Shown here: positions 42,948 through 51,362 of the stretch, piece by piece
How the letters are laid out: each line of letters starts with the position of its first letter
Numbering within the stretch: the first letter of the stretch is position 1
From: Metabacillus litoralis
Lineage (GTDB): Bacteria; Bacillota; Bacilli; Bacillales; Bacillaceae
Direction of reading: 5' to 3'
Assembly: GCF_020524045.1 (NCBI RefSeq)
Contig: NZ_JAIVKL010000002.1
Location: 124,001 to 188,000, forward strand
DNA length: 64,000 nucleotides
Program-made: the position numbers and the translations under genes
The notes under the pieces: model-generated
Told to the model about the DNA's origin: nothing
The model's input: only the letters and a program-made list of their open reading frames with translations
Database searches by the model: none

Positions 42948-43202
42948 CTAGCTACCTTGTGTAAATTGTTGTTTTACTTGTTGAACATCTTGTTCTTCAG
43001 CTTGAGAAGCTGGTGTGTAGTAATTATGTTGAAGAGCTGCTTGATAAAGCTCCCATTGTTTTTGTTCATCAGCATTTCTAATTTGTATAATCGCATTTCT
43101 TAAGGCTTGATTATCACATTGTGAAATAACTTGAGCATACGTGCTTAAACTAGTGTTTATATCTGATAAGTAATCTGATACCATATCTTTTTCCTGTAAC
43201 AT
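42948..43202 (-). CDS. CotF-like spore coat protein, C-terminal-half type (YraF/YraD-like)
   Basis: Coat F family proteins are small helical spore-coat components. The 84-residue product starts MLQEKDMVSDYLSDINTSLSTYAQVISQCDN, which is the helix carrying the conserved D-x-L-x-(S/T)-x-K-x-x-x-x-x-Y-like pattern of the CotF domain, followed by RNAIIQIRNADEQKQWELYQAALQHNYYTPAS, with the typical Tyr-rich end. Together with the next gene upstream it reconstitutes the two-helical-pair layout of full CotF. GGAGGT precedes the ATG. It starts 11 bp after the upstream gene, so they are one operon ending in a strong terminator. Confidence 0.85.
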   Translation of the reverse strand: MLQEKDMVSDYLSDINTSLSTYAQVISQCDNQALRNAIIQIRNADEQKQWELYQAALQHNYYTPASQAEEQDVQQVKQQFTQGS

Positions 43203-43213
43203 CTAAAAACCTC

Positions 43214-43399
43214 CTATCCTAAAAATGTCATTAATTGCTGTTTTGTTTGTCTAGCACTGTTCGCATGATTTTGTAGCATAGATTTAATTTGTGGATCTGT
43301 ACATTGTTGGGCATATGTATCTAATTTCGTCGCACATGTTTCATGTCCCCCAATAAGATGACGAAGATTTTGAAGTTCTAACTCGTTTAAATTTGTCAT
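43214..43399 (-). CDS. CotF-like spore coat protein, N-terminal-half type (YraG-like)
   Basis: A 61-residue helical protein, LNELELQNLRHLIGGHETCATKLDTYAQQCTDPQIKSMLQNHANSARQTKQQLMTFLG. The LRHLIGGHETCATKL segment and the following D-P-x-(L/I)-K-x-M-x-x-x-H pattern are those of the first half of CotF-family proteins; B. subtilis has comparable split pairs (YraG with YraF or YraD). It contains two Cys that could cross-link in the coat. GGAGGA gives a strong start. First gene of a two-gene operon with the adjacent CotF-like gene. Expression in the mother cell late in sporulation is expected from the family. Confidence 0.85.
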   Translation of the reverse strand: MTNLNELELQNLRHLIGGHETCATKLDTYAQQCTDPQIKSMLQNHANSARQTKQQLMTFLG

Positions 43400-43681
43400 T
43401 AACTATTCCTCCATTCATCTAAAGTGACACTAAAAAGTAAGAGGCATTAAAGACGAACAATTTACTGTAAAATAGCTGTTTTAAAAAATAAACTTTTTCA
43501 AAACTACAAATCTGCCTCTTCAAAACATACTTTTTGTTTAATTACTGATTTTTATCCAAAGATTTCACTTAAAAATGTTAAGAATTTGTTAACAAAGAGG
43601 GATTTTAGGTACTTTAAACGAATTAATAAATTAATGACAATGCTAGACTATATAAAACTATTCTGAAAGCTAGGTTGAGTT

Positions 43682-44911
43682 ATGTTATATGATTTAATAC
43701 TTAATTTACTATTTATATTGGTTGGCATTTTTGCGCAACATTTATGGGCAGATAAAACAGGCGATTATCAAAGTAAAGTCATCCTGACTGTCGTCTCTTC
43801 TATCACAATCTCTCTATGTATCCAATTTCGTATTTATGAATCATTTTTACCAGATCTTGCTTTTATTCCATATATAATAGGTGGACTTTATGGTGGCTTA
43901 TTTGTGGCAGCTATTTTATTCATTTTTATGATGTTAGCTTCTATATTCCTTTATGGATTAACAACTTCTATTTTCTCATTTGTACTAATCTTTGCCTTAT
44001 TAGGTTTTGTGTGCGGACTTCTCTCTAAAAAGTTTTTAAAGTCTAAGATGTCTGAAAAACTTCTCTTAATGACTTGCATTGCTTATTGTTACACTGTCGC
44101 TATGTTTTTATTGAAACAAGGTGATGAAATTAATCTATTAAATACGCTACTATTTTTAAATATTCCCGCTATTGCTATGCTAATCATAGGTTACATTATG
44201 GAATCGATAAGAGGAACCATCGTTTTACGGCAACAAATTTTTAAATCAGAAAAATCTGAAATTGTCAGTCAACTAGCAGCGAGTGTTTCTCATGAAGTTC
44301 GAAATCCGTTAACAGTTACAAGAGGATTTCTCCAATTAGTTTTGGAGGATGAAAATCTCCCCCCAGAAAAAAGGTCAAGTTATATTAAATTAGCAATTGA
44401 AGAGTTAGACACAGCATCCAATATAATAAACGACTATCTAACATTCGCAAAACCTGCACCTACCAATTGGGAACTACTCGATATAAAAGTTCATTTACAG
44501 CAAATTGAGGATATTATTTTAACTTATGCAAATATGAATTCTGTAAAGCTTGATACAGAATTTGCCACTTGTGTGATTCAAGGAAACAAACAGCAATTTC
44601 ATCAATGCTTCTTAAATATTACAAAAAATTGTATTGAGGCTATGCCACAAGGCGGTCTTTTAACAATTTATACATCTATTTTTCAAAAACACGTACTAAT
44701 AGAGATTTCTGATACGGGAATTGGCATGACAGAAGAGCAAATAAATCGTATAGGAGAACCATATTTTTCCACAAAAGAAAAAGGAACGGGTCTTGGTATG
44801 ATGGTTGTATTCGGTATTGTTAAAGCAATGAAAGGAACAATTTCAATTCAAAGTAAAGTAGGAACCGGAACCAAAATTTCAATCCGTTTTCCAATTGCTA
44901 TACCGCAATAA
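43682..44911 (+). CDS. kinB: Sensor histidine kinase, KinB-like (5TMR-LYT membrane domain)
   Basis: Membrane sensor kinase resembling the sporulation phosphorelay kinase KinB. The 409-residue product has a short N-terminal helix plus a six-helix membrane domain within residues 1-175, of the 5TM-LYT type (FIPYIIGGLYGGLFVAAILF; ALLGFVCGLLSKKFL). The HisKA domain has its phospho-acceptor in AASVSHEVRNPLTVTRGF (His about 204), and the ATPase domain has N box NITKNCIEAMP, G1 DTGIGM (about 343), F box PYFSTKEKG and G2 GTGLGM. No response regulator gene is adjacent, as expected for an orphan kinase feeding the phosphorelay. AGGTTGAG lies close upstream of the ATG. Assignment to KinB itself is inference from architecture. 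Confidence 0.9.
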   Translation: MLYDLILNLLFILVGIFAQHLWADKTGDYQSKVILTVVSSITISLCIQFRIYESFLPDLAFIPYIIGGLYGGLFVAAILFIFMMLASIFLYGLTTSIFSFVLIFALLGFVCGLLSKKFLKSKMSEKLLLMTCIAYCYTVAMFLLKQGDEINLLNTLLFLNIPAIAMLIIGYIMESIRGTIVLRQQIFKSEKSEIVSQLAASVSHEVRNPLTVTRGFLQLVLEDENLPPEKRSSYIKLAIEELDTASNIINDYLTFAKPAPTNWELLDIKVHLQQIEDIILTYANMNSVKLDTEFATCVIQGNKQQFHQCFLNITKNCIEAMPQGGLLTIYTSIFQKHVLIEISDTGIGMTEEQINRIGEPYFSTKEKGTGLGMMVVFGIVKAMKGTISIQSKVGTGTKISIRFPIAIPQ

Positions 44912-45044
44912 TTGGTTAATAAGAACGTTAGGAATTCTCTTATTAAGCTTTTGTTAAATTTCTCGTTTTTAAAAGATCGGTTATTGTATGAGGATATTTG
45001 CTGTAGCATACAGTAATATTTTTGAAGAAAATTCATTATTTTTA

Positions 45045-45077
45045 GAATGAGACTAAGGAATTATCCTTAGCTCATTC
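45045..45077. terminator. Bidirectional hairpin between kinB-like and amylase genes
   Basis: GAATGAG, CTAAGGA and ATCCTTAG, CTCATTC form an almost perfect palindrome about 135 bases after the kinase stop. T tracts are weak on both sides, so function as terminator is likely but not certain. Confidence 0.6.
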
Positions 45078-45146
45078 AGCATTAAATGACTAATTACATA
45101 GAATATTCTCCATCTTCCAGCTTAGAATCTTAAAGAATTTTACCCT

Positions 45147-46697
<1,551 letters not shown>

Positions 46698-46714
46698 CTA
46701 CCTAAAATGTTTTG

Positions 46715-46728
46715 AGAAAACGCTTTCA
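46715..46728. promoter_or_regulatory. cre site 1 upstream of amyS
   Basis: AGAAAACGCTTTCA matches the CcpA consensus TGWAANCGNTNWCA at every position but the first. It lies about 30 bases upstream of the amylase ATG. Confidence 0.75.
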
Positions 46729-46788
46729 TAAAAGTGTGACATGAATAATGATTTTGACAATTCACCTCCCTATTTTGAAAAATTCTTA

Positions 46789-46802
46789 TGCAAGCGTTTT
46801 CA
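46789..46802. promoter_or_regulatory. cre site 2 upstream of amyS
   Basis: TGCAAGCGTTTTCA matches the consensus at all but one position. It is centred about 74 bp from site 1, which would allow binding of two CcpA dimers around the promoter. Confidence 0.72.
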
Positions 46803-47005
46803 CAAGTGAGTATATCATAATTTTTATCGAAATATTCCAAATTCAATACAAACAGATATATTATCCTAAATATCTATTAATTTTTTAGTTCTTATGAAAT
46901 AGGCTTTTTACGATGAATGGTTCATATTTAGTATAAAAAACAACTGTTTACGTTTTTATGTAACGAGTTCATCAACTATCATGATTTTTTACACAACATT
47001 TATTT

Positions 47006-47172
47006 AAAAAAGCTGTATTCATAAACTTTGTTGTTTTTAAAATCTTGTTAGAAACATCTCTGTATAAAGTCTAGTGGCATCTTTTCTTCTACAGATTGTC
47101 CTTTTATTCTATGAAACACTTGTTCTAACAGATAAAGATGTTAATTAGGAACACTCTTTCAGAAAGAACCTT
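47006..47172 (+). mobile_element. MITE family A, copy 10
   Basis: Left AAAAAAGCTGTATTCATAAAC, inner CTGTATAAAGTCTAGTGGCA and right GTTAATTAGGAACACTCTTTC then AAGAACCTT. Interior close to copies 1 and 5 (CACTTGTTCTAACAGATAAAG). Confidence 0.8.
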
Positions 47173-47182
47173 GAAATAATCA

Positions 47183-47235
47183 GCCAAAAATAAAAATACA
47201 GCCACATTACGCAAACTAGGTACGGTGACTGTATT
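47183..47235 (-). terminator. Terminator after the 49-aa small gene
   Basis: ATACAGTCAC on the minus strand pairs with GTGGCTGTAT, with a few internal mismatches near the loop, and is followed by TTTTATTTTT. It lies about 150 bases after the small gene at 47387. Confidence 0.75.
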
Positions 47236-47386
47236 TATAATAAAATTTTCAGTTTTACTTTTACTGGACGCTTTCACAAGAACTGAATCTAAATAAACAT
47301 TATTTTCATTAGAATGCCACAAACTAGATCGATCTTTCAAAAACCACCCTTTATGTATAAGAAGAAAAAGGATGGTAATAAGTCCA

Positions 47387-47536
47387 TTAGATTCTACACT
47401 CACTATTTTTGACAGGAGTTACAACAGCGTATAAGTTTTCTGTACAATCAGAAACATTGTATTCAATCACCTTTGAGCATGTTATAATTTGACCAATTTT
47501 CTTATCTTCTAAAAATTTAATTTTATTATCTTTCAT
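47387..47536 (-). CDS. Small hypothetical protein, 49 aa
   Basis: Not recognised. The frame has AAAGGAAGTG upstream of its ATG with normal spacing. The product, starting MKDNKIKFLEDKKIGQIITC and ending VVTPVKNSECRI, is charged, has three Cys residues and a beta-type pattern in IGQIITCSKVIEYNVSDC. No membrane segment. The transcript ends in a hairpin terminator at 47183-47235. The neighbours downstream in the same direction are MITEs, and the upstream neighbours are small spore proteins, so a sporulation role is possible but unproven. Too short for ordinary gene calling. Confidence 0.6.
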   Translation of the reverse strand: MKDNKIKFLEDKKIGQIITCSKVIEYNVSDCTENLYAVVTPVKNSECRI

Positions 47537-47714
47537 TTTTTTCACTTCCTTTCTGAAATAATCTCACACAAAAGTTAAGTTATTCAAAAACTTGAAATAT
47601 GTGAACGTTCTCTCAAAAAATAATATGTACGTCTACATAAAAGAAGAAGACTGTCTATTAACTAACTCAGTCTTCAACATTGATTTAACTTAAAAAACTA
47701 AAAGCATAATTAAT

Positions 47715-47776
47715 AAAGGCTGTTTTTTAACAGATAATTAATCAATTAGCAACAATCTTTTAGAAAAGGACCTTTT
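47715..47776 (+). mobile_element. MITE family A, copy 11 (internally deleted, 62 bp)
   Basis: Consists of the left end AAAGGCTGTTTT and the right end ATCAATTAGCAACAATCTTTTAG plus AAAAGGACCTTT only. It lies just downstream of the SpoVIF gene stop, and its inverted ends can fold as a hairpin. Confidence 0.72.
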
Positions 47777-47799
47777 TAAATAATGAAACGCCACTTTAA

Positions 47800-48057
47800 T
47801 TATGAGCCAATGTTCATCTTATTTAAAAACTTCGAGAGCTCCTTAGGAACTTTGTTATTTAATATTGTGTGAACAATACTTTCTTCCATTTCCTCATTAA
47901 CAGGACCTTTAGAAAATGCTGATAATTTGCTCACTATATTTCGAAGAGCTTCTTCGTCTTTAATTTTGGACTTTTCAATTGAATTTACAACCTGCAACAC
48001 GTCACTCATAGTTAAACCCGTTTTCTTTTCAAGTTTACTTAACAGTTTTTTATCCAT
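47800..48057 (-). CDS. spoVIF: Stage VI sporulation protein F
   Basis: SpoVIF (YjcC) is a small mother-cell protein needed for coat assembly through stabilising GerE-dependent expression in B. subtilis. The 85-residue product has the family pattern LLSKLEKKTGLTMSDVLQVVNSIEKSKIKDEEALRNIVSKLSAFSKGPVNEEMEESIVHTILNNKVP, with the conserved GKxVNEE-like turn (here KGPVNEEMEE) and K-V-P at the end. The ATG at 48055-48057 is preceded by AGGAGGT at seven bases; the longer frame to 48075 would include this site in the coding region. Single gene; a short MITE follows it. Confidence 0.9.
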   Translation of the reverse strand: MDKKLLSKLEKKTGLTMSDVLQVVNSIEKSKIKDEEALRNIVSKLSAFSKGPVNEEMEESIVHTILNNKVPKELSKFLNKMNIGS

Positions 48058-48344
48058 CTCCTTACCTCCTCCCATATAACATTAGAACAATAAACATCAT
48101 ATGGTAAGTTAATTAATATTGTATCGTCAACTATCATTAGCTTCATAAAAATCCACTATACTCACAAGAAATCTTCTATTAAAACCCAATCAAAAATTCA
48201 TATAGAAGAATAGATTATCTTATTAATGATTTATCATTGGTTTTTATGAAGTTTATAGTATTTCTTTTTACTAGAACTTTTTAAAATCTTGTAGTAGAAA
48301 CATTTTGGATGAACATGAGTATCTTTTAAAGAGGAGTGAAAAGT

Positions 48345-48467
48345 ATGCCATTTTTCGGACCAGGTTTCGGTCGTAGACGTTTTGGATTTCGACGTGGATT
48401 CGGCCCAGGTTATGGTTTTCGTAGAGGATTCAGATTACGACGTGGTGGATTTCGTCGATTTTACTAA
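48345..48467 (+). CDS. Arg/Gly/Phe-rich small protein, 40 aa (probable spore protein)
   Basis: Low-complexity protein made almost only of Gly, Arg, Phe, Tyr and Pro, beginning MPFFGPGFGRRRFGFRRGFG, with RRGF/GFRR repeats, and ending RRFY. AGAGGAG lies eight bases before the ATG and a hairpin follows the stop. Such basic, aromatic, glycine-rich peptides are typical of small coat or spore-surface proteins of Bacillaceae, and the genes around it (SpoVIF, YjcZ-type, DUF2512) have sporulation links, so a spore role is inferred. The charge (+14 or so) would also suit nucleic-acid or phosphate binding. Confidence 0.75.
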   Translation: MPFFGPGFGRRRFGFRRGFGPGYGFRRGFRLRRGGFRRFY

Positions 48468-48481
48468 ATTCTTTTAAAAAG

Positions 48482-48510
48482 AGGAGACTTTGATATGAAG
48501 TCTCCCTTCC
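48482..48510 (+). terminator. Hairpin after the Arg/Gly-rich gene
   Basis: GGAGACTT and AAGTCTCC pair, followed by CTTCCTT; the tract is T-rich but not uniform. Confidence 0.6.
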
Positions 48511-48635
48511 TTAATTCTTAGTTATACTCTCATAATTTTATTCATATAACCGATATGACCGCACAGGGGCGCAGCATGGAAGGGTCTTCAGAAAATAGGG
48601 AAATTGCCTATTGAATTACTATCTTTTCTTGATAA

Positions 48636-48681
48636 AGGAAGTGCCTGCAACGGAAATCAACAACAATGTTTTTCAGAGCCT
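48636..48681. repeat. Right-end fragment of family B repeat
   Basis: GAAGTGCCTGCAACGGAAATC and AACAACAATGTTTTTCAGAGCC match the right end of the reference copy at 33452-33622. Upstream, CCGCACAGGGGCGC (48560-48573) may be a decayed part of its core. Confidence 0.65.
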
Positions 48682-48900
48682 ATATAAAACACTTACCTAA
48701 GGGCATTTTTCAAGCTCTTTTTAAAGTTGTTTTCATATATTTACATAAAAAAAGTTTTGTGAAAAAAAGCCGTTTATTCACCAGAAATATAGCTCATTAG
48801 GTCTTTAAGTTAAACAGAAGAAAAGAATGATCTTTGTTTATTATTTATTACATAACAAATTAGATGAAAACAAATAATACTTTTAGAAAGGAGCTCGTGA

Positions 48901-49353
48901 ATGAATACTTTTAAAGCGTTTCTTTTAAAAGCAATGGCTATTTTTGTCGTCACGTTACTTATACTTGGTTTTGTTTTTAATTACTCTTTGTCAAATGTTT
49001 TGGCTATTTCAATTATTTTAACTTTTGCTTCATATGTGCTTGGGGATTTATTACTGTTGACAAGAACTAGTAACATTATAGCAACAGTTTCAGATTTTGC
49101 TCTCGTTATGTTAATCACTTGGTTTTACCTAGCAAATTTAACTTTATATGCTACTAGTGTTTTTGCCGCTTCTATCTTATTATCAATAGGTATAGCGGTT
49201 TTTGAAAGCTTTTTTCACAGATATTTGAAGAGGCAAATATATATTAATGATAACAAGAAGATAATAAATGCTCCTCTAAGATATCAAACTGAAGCATCTG
49301 ACGAAATCACACCTAACAAAAGCAGAATCCAAAGAAAAAGTTCTAAAAAATAA
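48901..49353 (+). CDS. DUF2512 membrane protein (YndM-like)
   Basis: Four-helix membrane protein of unknown function found across spore formers; B. subtilis YndM is the named example. The 150-residue product has hydrophobic segments at about residues 8-30, 32-54, 61-80 and 84-105, with a family-type RTSNIIATVSDF loop. The tail of about 40 residues is polar and ends in a Ser/Lys-rich stretch (SRIQRKSSKK). GAAAGGAGCTCGTGA directly precedes the ATG. A bidirectional terminator separates it from the convergent YjcZ-type gene. Confidence 0.87.
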   Translation: MNTFKAFLLKAMAIFVVTLLILGFVFNYSLSNVLAISIILTFASYVLGDLLLLTRTSNIIATVSDFALVMLITWFYLANLTLYATSVFAASILLSIGIAVFESFFHRYLKRQIYINDNKKIINAPLRYQTEASDEITPNKSRIQRKSSKK

Positions 49354-49388
49354 GCAGGCAAGATCAATTTGATCTGCCTGCCCTTTTT
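49354..49388. terminator. Bidirectional terminator between DUF2512 and YjcZ-type genes
   Basis: GCAGGCA (49354-49360) pairs with TGCCTGC, with inner GATCAA/TTGATC extending the stem; CCTTTTTATT follows on the plus strand. Confidence 0.9.
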
Positions 49389-49404
49389 ATTGTTAATTTA
49401 CGTT

Positions 49405-49518
49405 TTAGTAACCGTATCCACTTCCACCGCCAACATATGCTGCACCAACAATTATTAAAAGAATGAATAGTACAACAATCAAGGCGAATCCACTTCCTCC
49501 AGCGTAACCACCGCTCAT
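49405..49518 (-). CDS. YjcZ-family sporulation protein, 37 aa
   Basis: Tiny hydrophobic protein of the YjcZ/YczN type found in Bacillus spores and sporulating cells. It starts [20 protein letters not shown] and ends GGGSGYGY: a Gly/Tyr-rich head, one transmembrane helix ([19 protein letters not shown]) and a Gly/Tyr-rich tail, exactly the family layout. AAAGGTGG precedes the ATG. It converges on the DUF2512 gene with a shared terminator. Too short for standard gene calling but the family match is clear. Confidence 0.9.
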   Translation of the reverse strand: MSGGYAGGSGFALIVVLFILLIIVGAAYVGGGSGYGY

Positions 49519-49647
49519 AAACGACACCACCTTTACAATGGAATACTTTATCTTATGTTAGAGGAAGTAATTCGGAATAGACATTGGCTTATTTATTTTG
49601 TTTTTTTTAAAACTCTAAATGTGAAGATTCAGCAGGTGCATTACTTC

Positions 49648-49944
49648 TTAAAATTCAGGTAATGAATCAAGATTGTTTTCTTTTATTCCGTCAGGTTCAC
49701 TACGTAATATATCACGACCATATTTATGAAACACATCTATATGAGCCAATCTTCCTGATTTTGCCTCAGAAAGTGCTTCAAGATAATCCAGTTCTCTTCC
49801 TGATTCAGTTTTAAAAGCAATTATGTCACCATCTTCATTTTTACGAACTGCAATAATCTGTTCTCCTTCTGAATAATTCTTATTAAGATCATTCGGTGTA
49901 TCTTGATTTTGATATTGTCGAAAAGCTTCTTCAAATCTATCCAT
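49648..49944 (-). CDS. DUF3892 domain protein
   Basis: Small protein of unknown function with a DUF3892 domain (about residues 28-85): IIAVRKNEDGDIIAFKTESGRELDYLEALSEAKSGRLAHIDVFHKYGRDILRSEPDG. The alternating beta pattern and the final G-x-x-x-L-R-S-x-P-D-G match what I know of the family. The N-terminal 25 residues are helical and acidic. GAGGTG lies six bases from the ATG. The gene is separated by a terminator from the acetyltransferase gene upstream on the same strand. Confidence 0.87.
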   Translation of the reverse strand: MDRFEEAFRQYQNQDTPNDLNKNYSEGEQIIAVRKNEDGDIIAFKTESGRELDYLEALSEAKSGRLAHIDVFHKYGRDILRSEPDGIKENNLDSLPEF

Positions 49945-50001
49945 TTTATCACCTCGTTAATCTTATCTCCTTTGTTTACTTTTTTATGCTCTATACTCAA
50001 T

Positions 50002-50036
50002 AAAAAAATCTCAGTTTCAATTAAACTGAGATTTTA
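50002..50036 (-). terminator. Terminator of the acetyltransferase gene
   Basis: AAATCTCAGTTT pairs with AAACTGAGATTT, followed on the minus strand by seven Ts; the stem begins at the stop codon itself. Confidence 0.9.
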
Positions 50037-50456
50037 TATATACAGTGTCATAGCTGGTGCATCTTGTTCTCTTTCTTCAAACCCTAATTTTTTATAAAAA
50101 AGCTGTTTCCCTTTTGCAGAAAACAACTGTATAGACTGAATTCCAGATTCTTTACATTTATTCACTAATTCTTCAATCACTTGTTTACCAAGCCCTTGCT
50201 TTTGAAATTGTGGATGAACCATCACATCGCAAATTAATGACTGATAAACACCATCGGATATCATTCTTCCAAAAGCTATTAACTGTTCTTCATCATAAAT
50301 TGAAATATGATACCAACTATTTTCTGCCGCTTGATATAATTGTTCTCTTGTATATTTACCTTTTTTACTTTTTATTAACCCACTTGCTTCATGCAGCTCA
50401 ACAAATTGGTTAAAAGAAGGAAGTTTTTCTGAAAAGGAATAATGCATTATGCTCAC
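50034..50456 (-). CDS. GNAT family N-acetyltransferase
   Basis: A 140-residue acetyltransferase. GNAT elements: N-terminal LPSFNQFVELHEASGL, a central strand IAFGRMISDGVYQSLICDVMVHP, the acetyl-CoA loop QFQKQGLGKQVIEEL (Q-x-x-G-x-G at about residues 90-95), and the C-terminal AKGKQLFYKKLGFEERE. The order and the VYQSLICDVMVHP stretch fit the YjcF/ElaA-neighbouring group of small bacterial GNATs. The substrate is unknown. The overlap of its stop codon with a strong terminator stem shows that transcription ends at once. An A-rich ribosome site (weak) precedes the ATG. Confidence 0.87.
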   Translation of the reverse strand: MSIMHYSFSEKLPSFNQFVELHEASGLIKSKKGKYTREQLYQAAENSWYHISIYDEEQLIAFGRMISDGVYQSLICDVMVHPQFQKQGLGKQVIEELVNKCKESGIQSIQLFSAKGKQLFYKKLGFEEREQDAPAMTLYI

Positions 50457-50536
50457 CTACTAAAAAGATTCAATATGTATATACATATATTTATACATTA
50501 TATTGAATAAAAATTCAACAGAAAATGTTAAAGAAT

Positions 50537-50566
50537 TAAAAAAAGACGAGAACCTCGTCTTTTTCA
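50537..50566 (-). terminator. Terminator of the 69-aa gene
   Basis: AAAGACGAGG and CTCGTCTTT form a tight stem-loop with a T tract on the minus strand, about 17 bases beyond the stop. Confidence 0.9.
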
Positions 50567-50582
50567 TTCTATAAACTGTTTA

Positions 50583-50792
50583 TTAATCTTTGTATTCTTC
50601 ATCTTCATCAACAATCACTTTTTCATCACGAATTTGCTCAACAGGGCGTCGTCCCCAAAACATTCCCCAAGGATTTCTTCGCTCATAACGTTCTTCTTCT
50701 ACTTCCTCACGTTCATTCACAATTTTCACTTCTTTTGCATGAATAACCAACGTATCAACTTTAATTACTTTTTCTTTCTCATTTTTAGACAT
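50583..50792 (-). CDS. Hypothetical charged protein, 69 aa
   Basis: Not recognised. A highly charged small protein: MSKNEKEKVIKVDTLVIHAK at the start, an acidic-basic centre (REEVEEERYERR), a NPWGMFWGRRP motif around residue 40-50, and an acidic C-terminus. The layout, a short strand-forming segment followed by coiled-coil-like charge and a Trp/Gly patch, is seen in some spore-coat-associated proteins, but I cannot name a family. AAAGGAGAGG is just upstream of the ATG. It has its own terminator. Confidence 0.75.
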   Translation of the reverse strand: MSKNEKEKVIKVDTLVIHAKEVKIVNEREEVEEERYERRNPWGMFWGRRPVEQIRDEKVIVDEDEEYKD

Positions 50793-51035
50793 TTTACCTC
50801 TCCTTTTCCCTTAAAATCGTTACATATTATTCAAGGAGAGATAAATAGGTATGGGCTTTTTCTTTATTTTATCAATCAAAAACAGATTAATTAATTAGAA
50901 ATTGCTATTATAACAGGGATTTCTGAGTAATTAATCTTTTTCAGTTTTTTTGAAAATTATAAGTGTTAAAGAGTTTTAAGCTTGAGAAAATGAGTTGATC
51001 ACTATTATAGACGTTCAAGACAACGACAAATAAAA

Positions 51036-51354
51036 ATGAGGCTAGGACATAACTTGGTATTTAACAAAAATTCCGAACAAAGTAATAGCTTAGCGCGGTA
51101 TATATTCCATGAGCGATGGTTACTACACCTACAACCATTGTTCGGTACTATTTTGTGAAAACTGTTTTCGTAAACTTTGTTACTTTAACAAATCCAAGTA
51201 AACAGCACTATATAAAGCATAGTGGCATCTTTTCTTCATAGAATAGTACCTATTTTGCCATAACCACAACGTTTCCCCTGCATAATTAGATCAATTAGCA
51301 ACAATCTTTCAGAAAAGAGCCTTTGTTAAAATACTTTTGTCCCAGCCTGATCTT
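51036..51354 (-). mobile_element. Family C repeat, copy 2 (interrupted by a family A MITE)
   Basis: Left end GAGGCTAGGACATAACTTGG, right end AAAATACTTTTGTCCCAGCCT. Read in reverse it aligns with copy 1 at 7018-7166, including TTTGTTCGGAATTT and the CCGAACA segment. The interruption lies at about 51157-51323. Confidence 0.75.
51157..51323 (+). mobile_element. MITE family A, copy 12 (inserted in family C)
   Basis: GAAAACTGTTTTCGTAAACTT at the left, inner CAGCACTATATAAAGCATAG, right ATCAATTAGCAACAATC and AAAAGAGCCTT. TTGT appears on both sides, and removing the element plus one TTGT restores the uninterrupted family C sequence seen at 7018-7166. Confidence 0.85.
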
Positions 51355-51362
51355 TAAGCTCT

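Noticed and set aside
47125-47403. 92-codon minus-strand frame starting with GTG
   Set aside because: It overlaps the 49-aa gene, reads through a terminator hairpin and ends inside MITE copy 10; no ribosome site.
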